Below, one piece after another: positions 47,121 to 55,892 of a stretch of DNA of 64,000 nucleotides. A program made the translations under genes and the position numbers. The stretch lies in assembly GCF_030295915.1 (NCBI RefSeq), contig NZ_AP027361.1:2666001-2730000 (forward strand), given 5' to 3'. Positions within the stretch are counted from its first letter, which is position 1; each line of letters opens with the position of its first letter. The notes under the pieces were generated by a model. That model had not been told where the DNA came from, did no database searches, and worked only from the letters and a program-made list of their open reading frames with translations. This DNA comes from Thalassotalea sediminis. GTDB lineage: Bacteria; Pseudomonadota; Gammaproteobacteria; Enterobacterales; Alteromonadaceae.

Positions 47121-48332
47121 CTATTTATATTTCTTCATTAATAAGGTTGCGTTTGTGCCGCCAAAACCAAAGCTATTCGACATTGCTAGGTTAATCTCTT
47201 GTTGGCGAGTCTCAGTAACAATATCTAAACCTTGTGCTTGTTCATCAAGTGTTTCTACGTTAATCGAAGGAGCAATAAAGTTATTTTCCATCATTAACAA
47301 AGTATAAATGGCTTCATGAACACCTGCTGCACCTAAGGCATGCCCAGTCATTGCTTTAGTTGCGCTAATTGCCGGTGACTTTTCACCAAACAATTCTTGT
47401 ATTGCACCAAGTTCTTTGACATCACCTACAGGTGTTGATGTACCGTGAGTATTTAAATAATCCACATCACCCTCAACACCATGCATCGCTTGTTGCATAC
47501 AACGTACTGCACCTTCACCACTCGGCGCGACCATGTCATAACCGTCGGAAGTTGCACCATAACCAACTATTTCAGCATAAATATGTGCGCCACGTGCTAA
47601 CGCGTGCTCTAACTCTTCAACAACAACCATACCGCCGCCGCCAGAGATAACAAAACCATCGCGATCAGCATCGTAAGTACGTGATGCTTTATCTGGTGTG
47701 TCGTTATATTTTGTTGATAACGCCCCCATAGCATCAAACATCATGGCTAATGACCAATCAACTTCTTCACCACCACCTGCAAATACAATATCTTGCTTGC
47801 CTAGTTGAATGAGCTCTGCTGCATTACCAATACAATGAGCAGAAGTTGCACACGCTGAACTAATTGAATAGTTAACCCCTTTAATTTTAAAAGGCGTTGC
47901 TAAGCAAGCAGAACAAGTACTTCCCATTGTTTTTGGCACAGCATATGGACCAACGCGCTTAACACCTCGTTCACGAATCGTGTCTACTGCAGTAACAATA
48001 TTTGCCGAAGATGCGCCACCAGAACCTGCTACAATACCTGTACGAAAATTAGAGACTTGTTCTTCTGTTAGTTTTGCGTCGTCAATTGCTTCTTGCATTG
48101 CTACATAGGCGTAACCTGCAGCATCTCCCATAAAACGAAATGCTTTACGGTCAATATGATCTTTAGCGTTTAAAGTTGGGTTACCCCAAACTTGGCTGCG
48201 TAAACCTTGTTCTTCAAAGCTCTCTGATTTAGTAATGCCTGAACGACCCGCCTTTAAAGACGCTGTCACTTCTTCAGCATTATTACCAATACTCGATACG
48301 ATACCTAATCCGGTGATCACTACACGTTTCAT
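47121..48332 (-). CDS. fabB: 3-oxoacyl-ACP synthase I
   Basis: 403 residues. Catalytic C161 ([11 protein letters not shown]), His in [11 protein letters not shown] (about 296) and in [12 protein letters not shown] (about 331), Lys in SATKAMTGH. FabB elongates unsaturated acyl chains. Upstream sites resembling FadR and FabR operators predict control by fatty acid supply, as in E. coli. Divergent from mnmC. Confidence 0.96.
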   Translation of the reverse strand: MKRVVITGLGIVSSIGNNAEEVTASLKAGRSGITKSESFEEQGLRSQVWGNPTLNAKDHIDRKAFRFMGDAAGYAYVAMQEAIDDAKLTEEQVSNFRTGIVAGSGGASSANIVTAVDTIRERGVKRVGPYAVPKTMGSTCSACLATPFKIKGVNYSISSACATSAHCIGNAAELIQLGKQDIVFAGGGEEVDWSLAMMFDAMGALSTKYNDTPDKASRTYDADRDGFVISGGGGMVVVEELEHALARGAHIYAEIVGYGATSDGYDMVAPSGEGAVRCMQQAMHGVEGDVDYLNTHGTSTPVGDVKELGAIQELFGEKSPAISATKAMTGHALGAAGVHEAIYTLLMMENNFIAPSINVETLDEQAQGLDIVTETRQQEINLAMSNSFGFGGTNATLLMKKYK

Positions 48333-48367
48333 TTAAATAACCATCTTAAATTTAGAAATTCGGGCGT

Positions 48368-48373
48368 ATGATA
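48368..48373 (-). promoter_or_regulatory. Probable -10 of the fabB promoter
   Basis: TATCAT on the minus strand with no good -35, as expected of an activator-dependent promoter. It places the FadR-like site centred near -38. Confidence 0.45.
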
Positions 48374-48390
48374 CAGACTTTTTACTATTA

Positions 48391-48407
48391 AACTGGTCTG
48401 TCCAGCG
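48391..48407. promoter_or_regulatory. FadR-like operator upstream of fabB
   Basis: AACTGGTCTGTCCAGCG versus the FadR consensus AACTGGTCNGACCAGTT: 13 of 16 defined positions. Its position near -38 agrees with FadR acting as activator of fabB in E. coli. Confidence 0.65.
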
Positions 48408-48421
48408 TACACTTGTACACT
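48404..48421. promoter_or_regulatory. FabR-like operator upstream of fabB
   Basis: AGCGTACA-CT-TGTACACT, a palindrome with one mismatch, resembles FabR sites of enterobacterial fabA/fabB (AGCGTACA-N2-TGTACGCT). Overlaps the FadR-like site by 4 bp. Confidence 0.65.
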
Positions 48422-48503
48422 GAATTTTTTCAAATCATGACAAAAGCCCTAAAGTAAAGGTAAAATATAACGCGTATGCCAATAAAATTACAGTAAAATT
48501 AAC

Positions 48504-50486
48504 GTGAGAAACAAGAATAAAATCCACTTTCAAAATGATGGTTCACCCTATAACGAACATTTTGATGATATCTATTTTGATACTGGAACTGGATACCTAC
48601 AAAGCGAACAAGTCTTTATTGAAGGTAATCAACTTAAAGATACACTGCTAAATGAACAGGACACCGTAACCATTGGGGAAACGGGGTTTGGCACTGGGCT
48701 TAATTTTCTGCTAACCATGAAACTCTATGCTGAGTTAAAAGCGTCTCACCTGTTACCTAAGATTCATTTTATTACGACCGAAAAGTACCCGTTAACGCTA
48801 CTACAATTAAAGAAGTCTTTGGCATGTTTACCTCGCCTAGCTTCATGGAGTGAACTGCTCATCGAGCAATACCCAACCGAGCTTTGTAATAACACAACCT
48901 TATCGTTTTTTGATGGGAAAATTACCCTGTCGATAATGCTAGGCGATGCAGTAAAAAGCTTCAAAACATTAACATGCCAAAAACTCGGATTAATTGATGT
49001 TTGGTATTTAGATGGATTTTCACCAACTAAAAACCCTGAAATGTGGAGAGATGATTTATTTCAGGAAATGGGCCGCTTATCTAGACCAGAAGCAAGCGTA
49101 GCAACTTTCACGGTTGCAGGTATCGTAAGAAGAGGGTTAATAGAAAACGGGTTTCGTATCAAACGTATTGCGTCGGGCGGAAAGAAAAAAGAAATACTAG
49201 TAGGAAAATTTCAGCAAAGTACGCGCTTAGGTAAAAGTTACCAATTAAGACCTCTACGCACTAAACCACAACACGTTTCTATTATAGGTGGCGGTATTGC
49301 AAGCGCATGCCTAGCTTTTAACTTAATTCAACAGGGTATAAAGGTAACGTTATATTGCAAAGATGAGCAGCTAGCACAAGGAGCTTCAAGCAATAACATC
49401 GGTGCTTTGTACCCTTTAATACACCAAAAACGTGATGAACTAAGTGTTTTTTATCAACAAGCACTTCAACATGCACGCCATTTTTATCAGTCAATTATAA
49501 ATAAGGGTGCTCTGTTTTCGTATGACTGGTGTGGGTTACTGGAGCTCTCATTTAATGATAAATTACGAAAACGGCAGCAAGGTATTGTTGCATCGGAAAA
49601 CTGGCCTACTAGCCTCATTCAAAGTTTAAATGCTCAAGAGGCTAGCCAAAAGTCGGGGCTCGGTTTAAAAAATGGTGGCCTATTTATTCCCGACGCTGGA
49701 TGGCTTGCCCCCCAAAGTGCCACTCAAGAAATTTTTAAACTATTGCAGAATACTGGATTATTAAAAGTAAAATTAAACGTTGATATCGAACAGTTAGTTC
49801 AATTAGAACGCGGAAAATGGCAATTAAACAGCAATAAAGGCAAGCTATATGCGTCTAACGTAGTTATTGCCGCTGGTGCTGATTCGATTAAGTTAAAGTC
49901 GCTCGCAGACTTGCCACTACAACCAGTCAAAGGTCAAGTAAGTGTATTATCATCTAACCCAGAGGTTAACCCACTCTCAACAGTTATTTGTCATAAAGGC
50001 TATTTAACGCCTGCAGATAGTAATATGCATTGTATTGGCGCTACGTTTGATAAAAATAACACATCAATAGAAACAGACGAGCAGGCAGATCAATACAACC
50101 TATCGATGTTGAATGAAGCGATGGGTACACAATTTGGTTGGCAAACTAAAGATATTAAAGCGAGTAAAGCAAGAATTAGATGCATGACGCCCGATCACTT
50201 GCCAATTGCAGGACCAATGGCTGATGTAACGTTATACCCTGCGCTATTTTCACATTTAGCAAAAGACAAAAATTGGCGCTATCAAACACCTGCACCGTTT
50301 TTAGAAAACTTATATGTTATGACAGGATTGGGTGCTAGAGGTATATGTTCTTCGCCACTGCTTGCTGAAATATTAACTGCAGATATATGCGGCACACCAT
50401 ACCCAGTCAATAATCAAATGCTTTTTAGTTTATCAAGCAATAGGTTTGTAATACGTGATATTATTAAACGAAAAATAGCGCTCTAA
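48504..50486 (+). CDS. mnmC: Bifunctional tRNA mnm5s2U34 biosynthesis enzyme MnmC
   Basis: 660 residues in two modules. N-terminal methyltransferase (about 1-245, DUF752; GETGFGTGLNFL as SAM loop, VWYLDGFSPTKNPEMW) and C-terminal FAD oxidoreductase (from about 255; SIIGGGIASACLAFNL). The oxidase removes carboxymethyl from cmnm5s2U and the methylase makes mnm5s2U. GTG start is the only fitting one, as an upstream ATG (48477) stops after six codons. Confidence 0.94.
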   Translation: MRNKNKIHFQNDGSPYNEHFDDIYFDTGTGYLQSEQVFIEGNQLKDTLLNEQDTVTIGETGFGTGLNFLLTMKLYAELKASHLLPKIHFITTEKYPLTLLQLKKSLACLPRLASWSELLIEQYPTELCNNTTLSFFDGKITLSIMLGDAVKSFKTLTCQKLGLIDVWYLDGFSPTKNPEMWRDDLFQEMGRLSRPEASVATFTVAGIVRRGLIENGFRIKRIASGGKKKEILVGKFQQSTRLGKSYQLRPLRTKPQHVSIIGGGIASACLAFNLIQQGIKVTLYCKDEQLAQGASSNNIGALYPLIHQKRDELSVFYQQALQHARHFYQSIINKGALFSYDWCGLLELSFNDKLRKRQQGIVASENWPTSLIQSLNAQEASQKSGLGLKNGGLFIPDAGWLAPQSATQEIFKLLQNTGLLKVKLNVDIEQLVQLERGKWQLNSNKGKLYASNVVIAAGADSIKLKSLADLPLQPVKGQVSVLSSNPEVNPLSTVICHKGYLTPADSNMHCIGATFDKNNTSIETDEQADQYNLSMLNEAMGTQFGWQTKDIKASKARIRCMTPDHLPIAGPMADVTLYPALFSHLAKDKNWRYQTPAPFLENLYVMTGLGARGICSSPLLAEILTADICGTPYPVNNQMLFSLSSNRFVIRDIIKRKIAL

Positions 50487-50514
50487 CCGACTGCCTCTGT
50501 TATGGCGCTATTTT
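50472..50514. terminator. Convergent hairpin spanning the mnmC and yfcL ends
   Basis: AAAATAGCGC (50472-50481) and GCGCTATTTT (50505-50514), perfect 10-bp arms with a 23-nt loop, embedded in the last codons of both convergent genes. Each strand ends in only four T's, so a weak bidirectional terminator. Confidence 0.5.
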
Positions 50515-50772
50515 CGAGACCAACGTTTGCCAATACTCTTTAACGATTTGGCGATCATCCGGCGAAAGCTCTTTTTTCGACGCATGCATACTCGCGCTAA
50601 CATGCTCAATGAGTGCAGATGAAATTTCTTGGCTTTCATCACCAAATTCACTGGCAGATAATGAAATAAAACCTCTAATATAGCTGGAAGCAAATAAATC
50701 ATCGCTCGTTGCATCTTGCTCTGCAAGTTGATCAAAGTATTGATACAGATCAGTTAAATTTTTTATTTTCAC
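50500..50772 (-). CDS. yfcL: YfcL-family protein
   Basis: 90 residues. The segments FDQLAEQDATSDDLFASSYIRGFISLSA and LSPDDRQIVKEYWQTL match the YfcL family of small helical proteins of unknown function. The order fabB/mnmC/yfcL/epmC is shared with E. coli (where yfcL precedes yfcM/epmC). An overlapping +1-frame reading on the same strand is a shadow. Confidence 0.85.
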   Translation of the reverse strand: MKIKNLTDLYQYFDQLAEQDATSDDLFASSYIRGFISLSASEFGDESQEISSALIEHVSASMHASKKELSPDDRQIVKEYWQTLVSKIAP

Positions 50773-50785
50773 AAATACTCTCTAC

Positions 50786-51910
50786 TTATTGTGGACTTGA
50801 AACGGGGTAATAAACCTGATCATTGTAACCAGTTACTACAGGCATAAATCCAGACAAGGCATGATCTAAAGATGCATCACCAGTATCTGCAATAAGAGGC
50901 CGCGAATCCAATGCAGTTAATTTTGACTTGGTCGCGATTATAACAATATTTTCTTTACCCACCGCACGAATAATACGTGGGCTTAGCTGTTGATTCCCTC
51001 GGCCAAAAATATGCCCTTGACCACCAATTAACGTAATAACAAGTTTAACGTTCCCTACATTTTCTTGAACATAATTCCAGAGTTGGGATTCAGTTACATC
51101 ACTTTTTAACAGTTGTTGTTCTTGAACAACATCAACTCCTAATAACGTATTAGGTAAACCTAACTCTTCCATTAAATAAGCGGTCGTAGATCCCGAACCA
51201 ATAATAAACAATTCCGAGTCCATATTATCGATAACATGTGCAGCGATATCCTGCAGAACAAGTTCATCAGACTCTTTACCACCAGACTTTGTCGCTTGAA
51301 CGTACCTCAATTCAGCTGGCACCTGCATTTCACCATAACGCTTAGCTTTAACGACACCTTCTCTAAATAGAGATTCATCAATATCCATGACATCAGCTTC
51401 CGTTAATGTGACCAATTGATTAGTTACCATCAGCTCAACTATTCGCCCTGCTGCGGTCGGCGTAACGGCATAAACACCAGAGTGAATTTTACAACCAGCA
51501 GGAATACCTAAGACAGGAAAGTGATCGCCAACTTGATGTGAAATATTTCTAGCTGTGCCATCCCCCCCCGCAAATAACAACAAATCAACATCAGTATCAC
51601 ACATTTTCTTAGCTGCACATTCAGTATCTTCAAACGTCGTTGTTGCACTTTCAGTTTGATGGATCACGCAATAATGAAAACCAAGTGATTCAACCAGGTT
51701 TTCACCCATATCACCCTTAACCGTATACACTTCTATTGAGTCTTTATAAGGTAGTAACACTTTTAGCGCTTGTTCTGCACGTATATTTGCCATGGGCTTA
51801 GCGCCAAGTGAAATCGCTTGCTCTGCAACGCCATGTCCATCACTTCCTTTAAATGCCACACTACCGCCAATTCCGGCAATAGGATTAATAATTAAGCCTA
51901 ATTTAAACAT
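50786..51910 (-). CDS. ATP-NAD kinase-like protein (COG3199 type)
   Basis: 374 residues from the ATG at 51910 (MFKLGLIINPIAGIGG). NAD-kinase/diacylglycerol-kinase superfamily: the nucleotide motif FAGGDGTARNI is present and LGIPAGCKIHSGVYAVTP is typical of the COG3199 branch. Substrate unknown; these are annotated ATP-NAD kinases but are distinct from the true NadK, which is also in this window at 60270. The start overlaps the last codons of epmC by 8 bp, so the pair is translationally coupled. Confidence 0.82.
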   Translation of the reverse strand: MFKLGLIINPIAGIGGSVAFKGSDGHGVAEQAISLGAKPMANIRAEQALKVLLPYKDSIEVYTVKGDMGENLVESLGFHYCVIHQTESATTTFEDTECAAKKMCDTDVDLLLFAGGDGTARNISHQVGDHFPVLGIPAGCKIHSGVYAVTPTAAGRIVELMVTNQLVTLTEADVMDIDESLFREGVVKAKRYGEMQVPAELRYVQATKSGGKESDELVLQDIAAHVIDNMDSELFIIGSGSTTAYLMEELGLPNTLLGVDVVQEQQLLKSDVTESQLWNYVQENVGNVKLVITLIGGQGHIFGRGNQQLSPRIIRAVGKENIVIIATKSKLTALDSRPLIADTGDASLDHALSGFMPVVTGYNDQVYYPVSSPQ

Positions 51911-52454
51911 TAGCGTATAACTCACTGTCTAATTCAAAATGCTCTAATGATAGAGGTAATGGGTGATGATAAAACTGAGCAAGCGCCTGTATAAATTGCT
52001 GCGCCCTTTTAGGAAAACCAACAGACAAATATGCTTTAACTTGCTGATATACCGCTAAGCGAAACGCAACAGTATCAGGTTCTTCCCCATTTAAATTATC
52101 TGTAGAAACATTAAACCGTATACCGGCCGCAATACAAAATGCCCACTCTATAGCCTGTGGTTTTACCTCTACACTTTCAAACTGCTTCTGTTCACATTTT
52201 GTTCGACCATCGGGGTGATACCAATAACCAAAATCTTCTAACAATCTTCGTTGTCGACCGGCAATACACCAATGCGCAACTTCATGCAGTGCACTGGTAA
52301 AATATCCATGTGCAAAGATGATTCGATGATAGTTTAATGAATCATCAGCTGGTAAATAAATAGGTTCATTGCCGCCTTTAACAAGGCGGGTATTATATCG
52401 CTCAAAAAAGGTATGTTCGAAAATCGCGATGAGATCTTGATAGTTGTGTTGCAT
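51903..52454 (-). CDS. epmC: Elongation factor P hydroxylase EpmC
   Basis: 183 residues (YfcM family). The metal site is suggested by HEVAHWCIAG and the adjacent GYWYHPDGRTKCEQKQFESVEVKPQAIEWAFC block. EpmC hydroxylates the beta-lysyl-lysine of elongation factor P after EpmA/EpmB action. Starts upstream of and overlaps the COG3199 kinase gene; yfcL is next but one. Confidence 0.9.
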   Translation of the reverse strand: MQHNYQDLIAIFEHTFFERYNTRLVKGGNEPIYLPADDSLNYHRIIFAHGYFTSALHEVAHWCIAGRQRRLLEDFGYWYHPDGRTKCEQKQFESVEVKPQAIEWAFCIAAGIRFNVSTDNLNGEEPDTVAFRLAVYQQVKAYLSVGFPKRAQQFIQALAQFYHHPLPLSLEHFELDSELYANV

Positions 52455-52546
52455 TTGTCCGGCTTACTGAACAATTTTCGCGTATTCTAACGAAAAATGG
52501 CGATAAATAATATCGCCATTTCGATGTTTTAATGTAAAGCGTTACG

Positions 52547-53713
52547 CTACTTATTCACTTTATAACGAATAAGGAAATAACCTAATACACCAGAAATTAA
52601 TGACCCGACGACAATCCCTAATCGATCTTGAAACATACCACTTTCACCTGTTTGCTCAAATGCTAACGAGCCAATAAACAAACTCATGGTAAAACCGACA
52701 CCACAAAGCATCGCTACGCCGTATAGTAATCCCCAATTAACATTCTCGGGTAATTTGGCGAGCCCTAATTTAATTGCAATAAAGCAAAAGCCAAAAACTC
52801 CGAGTTGTTTCCCCACAACTAACCCCATAATTATACCAAGTGGCACCGGTGAGGTAATTTGTTCAAATCCAATACCTTCAAAGCTAATTCCTGCATTAGC
52901 AAACGCGAAAATTGGCAAAATAATAAAGGCAACCATTGCGTGTAAGTTGTGCTCGAGAGATTTAAGTGGCGATGGCTCATCTTCTTTTCCTTTTATTGGA
53001 ATAAAGAGTGCTAATACTACACCCGCTAATGTTGCATGAACGCCAGACTTTAATACAGCAACCCAAAGAATAAGGCCAAAGAATATATATGGTGCCGTAT
53101 CAGTTACACCTCGTCGATTAATAACAAAAAGGATTGAAAGCACAACAGCAGATACAATCAAGGACATCATTGACAACTGGTCAGTGTAAAATAATGCAAT
53201 AACAATAATCGCCCCTAAGTCATCAAAAATAGCAAGCGATGTCAGAAACACTTTTAATTGTAACGGCACTTTACTGCCTATAATTGCTAAGATACCTAAA
53301 GCAAACGCTATATCTGTTGCTGTCGGAATAGCCCAGCCACTTAATGCTTGTGGGTTATCTATATTAACTAAAGCGTAGCACACTGCTGGCACAAGCATAC
53401 CGCCTACCGCACCTACAGCAGGTAATGTAATTTGCCCTGGTTTGGATAAATCTCCTTCTAAAAACTCTCGTTTAAGCTCCAACCCCACGAGAAAGAAAAA
53501 TAATGCCATTAAGCCATCATTAATCCAAAGTAATAACGGTTTCGCTATTTCAAAACTACCTACCGCCACTTTAACGGGTATACTTAATAATAAATCGTAA
53601 TACGGTGATAACGGGGAATTAGCGATAAGCATCGCCATAATAGCCGCTGCCATCAATATCAGTCCACTCGCGGCTTCAAGTTTAAGAAAATCTTGTATAT
53701 TTTTTATTGGCAT
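52547..53713 (-). CDS. nhaA: Na+/H+ antiporter NhaA
   Basis: 388 residues, about 11-12 membrane helices. Ion-binding aspartates in LAIFDDLGAI (the E. coli D163/D164 pair), the FFLVGLELKREFLEG segment and GFTMSLFIGSLAF are visible. Exchanges protons for sodium and supports pH and salt homeostasis, fitting a marine habitat. Faces an Lrp-family regulator across a 236-bp gap. Confidence 0.95.
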   Translation of the reverse strand: MPIKNIQDFLKLEAASGLILMAAAIMAMLIANSPLSPYYDLLLSIPVKVAVGSFEIAKPLLLWINDGLMALFFFLVGLELKREFLEGDLSKPGQITLPAVGAVGGMLVPAVCYALVNIDNPQALSGWAIPTATDIAFALGILAIIGSKVPLQLKVFLTSLAIFDDLGAIIVIALFYTDQLSMMSLIVSAVVLSILFVINRRGVTDTAPYIFFGLILWVAVLKSGVHATLAGVVLALFIPIKGKEDEPSPLKSLEHNLHAMVAFIILPIFAFANAGISFEGIGFEQITSPVPLGIIMGLVVGKQLGVFGFCFIAIKLGLAKLPENVNWGLLYGVAMLCGVGFTMSLFIGSLAFEQTGESGMFQDRLGIVVGSLISGVLGYFLIRYKVNK

Positions 53714-53949
53714 ACAATCCTACATTTTTAACAAACCAATAAAGACATATTATGTCAATTTTTCACATGTGACAATATCATAACAAAGAGAAGTTTAAAT
53801 ATTCTTTTCGCAAACAATTTAAAACGATGTTAATTCGGAATTTTATGAAATATTCGACATTAATTTTATAAGTACGTAATTTTTGCTGGTTTTCCTAACA
53901 AAATTAAGTGTAGTATGCCTGAGTAGTACATAAAAAAAAGAATGAAATC

Positions 53950-54420
53950 ATGAAAAAGTTAGACGATATTGACCTGAAAATATTAACAATATTATATAAA
54001 GATGCAGATATAACAAATAAAGAGCTTGCTGCACAAATAGGTATTGCCCCTTCTACTTGCCTAGAACGTGTAAAACGCATGAAAAGTCATGGCATTATCA
54101 AAGGCGCCTTTGTTGATATAAACTTTAAAAACATCGGTGGCAACATCGAAGCAATAGCAGCCATTCGCCTTCAACCTTATTCAGAGCAAATAGTAAACAG
54201 ACTAAGAGACGACCTCCTTCAATTACCCGAAATTGTCAGTCTTTACCATATGGGAGGCAGTTATGATTACTTTATCCATATGTCAGTCAAAGATAGTGAG
54301 CATTTACGAAAATTTGTATTTAATGCCGTTACATCAAGAGAAGAAGTACAGACTGTAGAAACTTCATTAGTATTCGAACACAGTCGTAGTGGCGTGCTCC
54401 CTAACTTTGAAGATGAATAA
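53950..54420 (+). CDS. Lrp/AsnC-family transcriptional regulator
   Basis: 156 residues: N-terminal winged HTH (LDDIDLKILTILYKDADITNKELAAQIGIAPSTCLERVKRM) and C-terminal RAM ligand-binding domain (IVSLYHMGGSYDYFIHMSV). Not long enough in conserved features to say Lrp itself. Divergent from nhaA, so it may control it, but that is inference. Stop is 4 bp from the stop of the convergent next gene. Confidence 0.88.
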   Translation: MKKLDDIDLKILTILYKDADITNKELAAQIGIAPSTCLERVKRMKSHGIIKGAFVDINFKNIGGNIEAIAAIRLQPYSEQIVNRLRDDLLQLPEIVSLYHMGGSYDYFIHMSVKDSEHLRKFVFNAVTSREEVQTVETSLVFEHSRSGVLPNFEDE

Positions 54421-54424
54421 CCTC

Positions 54425-55087
54425 TTATTGAAATGTATTATGCTCATAATATAAAGGTTTCATTGTGCCGCAATTAATAAACTTATAGGTTAATTCATTT
54501 TCAGAAGGCACGAGTTCTGACGTTTTAAATTTATGAAGACAGGCCCCGGTTAAATCAACAAACATGAGATGAGCAAAACTTGGCGCCTGTTGAATTTTAT
54601 GAATATAAATACGTTCAGCTTTATTTAATGTAACTACATCGTATTCTTGCCACTTTGTTGGTGCTTTTAAATCGGTTAACTTTCTTGCATATAACTTTTT
54701 ATCAAACACAATGGGATAGTCTTGATAAACAATCATTCCATCGCGCTCAAAATGCCCTAAATATACATCAGCAAGCACTGTCATTTTTTCTCCTCTTATC
54801 AAGCGTTGTAAATTAAAAGGCTTAGTCTTTATCGTCACCAAATCTGCATCTCTAATAAGGTTAAGAAATGGAACAGCTTTCGTTTCAAGCTTATATAATA
54901 ATTGAACGTCATGGGGCTTTTCATACAGAGCTAAGTTAGAGGCGAAAACCCTAGAGCCTTGAGACACCAATACCATACCATGTGTATCTACATAGGCAGG
55001 ATCTAACGGAGGAAGTGCTTTTTCTTCGCTTGCATTTAATCGACTGATAAAGGATAAAAAAATTAAGAAAACAAATGAAGTACGCAT
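54425..55087 (-). CDS. Secreted protein of unknown function
   Basis: 220 residues. N-terminal signal peptide (MRTSFVFLIFLSFISRLNASE, cleavage about residue 20). Mature protein is mixed alpha/beta without recognised motif; two cysteines near the end (GACLHKF and FINCGTM) may form a disulfide, consistent with the periplasm. No family recognised. Transcribed alone; ends 4 bp from the Lrp-type gene. Confidence 0.65.
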   Translation of the reverse strand: MRTSFVFLIFLSFISRLNASEEKALPPLDPAYVDTHGMVLVSQGSRVFASNLALYEKPHDVQLLYKLETKAVPFLNLIRDADLVTIKTKPFNLQRLIRGEKMTVLADVYLGHFERDGMIVYQDYPIVFDKKLYARKLTDLKAPTKWQEYDVVTLNKAERIYIHKIQQAPSFAHLMFVDLTGACLHKFKTSELVPSENELTYKFINCGTMKPLYYEHNTFQ

Positions 55088-55145
55088 AACACACCTAAAT
55101 AACTGATAGGTTGTAATTATAGTGATAATCCAACACTTTTAAAAT

Positions 55146-55355
55146 CTAACTTTCTAACGCGAGTAAATCACCTGGTTGACAATCTAGTGCTTCACATAGC
55201 TTTATCAGTGTAGAAAAACGCACTGCTTTAGCTTTACCTCGTTTTAATATAGATAAATTTGCCATCGAAATATCAACAGTTTCTGAAAGCTCCGTGAGAC
55301 TCATACCACGAAGCAGCAATAGATAATCAAGATTTACTTTTATTTTTGATGTCAT
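55146..55355 (-). CDS. Small XRE-family HTH regulator
   Basis: 69 residues, essentially one HTH_XRE (Cro/C1) domain: LDYLLLLRGMSLTELSETVDISMANLSILKRGKAKAVRFSTLIKLCEALDCQPGDLL. It resembles YozG-type stand-alone regulators that control a neighbouring membrane protein gene. It is divergent from a 65-residue membrane protein, with a 37-bp palindrome between them that is its probable operator. Confidence 0.85.
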   Translation of the reverse strand: MTSKIKVNLDYLLLLRGMSLTELSETVDISMANLSILKRGKAKAVRFSTLIKLCEALDCQPGDLLALES

Positions 55356-55413
55356 GCCAATTAATACAAAGAATAATCAATGCCATAACACTAGCAATAT
55401 AAACATTGTTTTA

Positions 55414-55450
55414 CAATAAACATTTATCGTTTATCGATAAATATTTATTG
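55414..55450. promoter_or_regulatory. 37-bp near-perfect palindrome, probable XRE operator
   Basis: Arms of 16 bp (55414-55429 and 55435-55450) match at 15 positions around a 5-bp centre TTTAT; the core is TTTATCG...CGATAAAT. It lies 60-70 bp from both divergent genes in their shared promoter region. Confidence 0.7.
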
Positions 55451-55522
55451 ACTAGAAACATTTTTACTATAGTCTTATTAATGCGATTAAGCTTAGTTTT
55501 AATTTTTAGAAGGATATAAATC

Positions 55523-55720
55523 ATGTGGATTATACTAATAGCTGCAATATACCTATTGTATTTAACGTTTATAATTGGCGTTAGTTACCGGCTTGGCACC
55601 TACAAAACAGACAATGCAAAAAGAGCAGCTATATTAGGGTTTGTACTGTCTTTTTTACCGCCTCTAGCACTTATCTACTTAGTGGTTTTGTTCCTCAAAG
55701 AAGATGTGGCTATCGTGTAG
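55523..55720 (+). CDS. Small two-helix membrane protein
   Basis: 65 residues: helix 1 about 2-22 (IILIAAIYLLYLTFIIGVSY), a short polar turn RLGTYKTDNAKRAA, helix 2 about 37-59. AGAAGGAT ribosome binding site 7 nt before the ATG. Function unknown. Pairing with a divergent XRE regulator and the palindrome suggests it is the regulated partner; a small-membrane-protein or toxin-like role is possible but untested. Confidence 0.7.
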   Translation: MWIILIAAIYLLYLTFIIGVSYRLGTYKTDNAKRAAILGFVLSFLPPLALIYLVVLFLKEDVAIV

Positions 55721-55808
55721 AGGTAAAGACTCTAATTTAATGATAGATAAACTTTACAAATAACTTGAATAAATTCGTCTGCATAGCATGTGATTTAACG
55801 TTAACAAT

Positions 55809-55836
55809 AAAAAAGTCCCACATGAGTGGGACTTTT
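55809..55836. terminator. Intrinsic terminator of dnaJ
   Basis: Stem AAAAGTCCCAC / GTGGGACTTTT with loop ATGA (55811-55836), T-runs on both strands; serves dnaJ (minus) and may end the small membrane protein transcript (plus). Confidence 0.9.
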
Positions 55837-55892
55837 ATCTATATAGAAAGTCGTATCACATTGCATAAAAGCATTGTGAAATACCAAAAACC

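Noticed and set aside
51903..52454. HEVAH motif as a secreted zinc peptidase
   Set aside because: The protein lacks an export signal and the whole sequence matches EpmC, which uses this region for metal-dependent hydroxylation.
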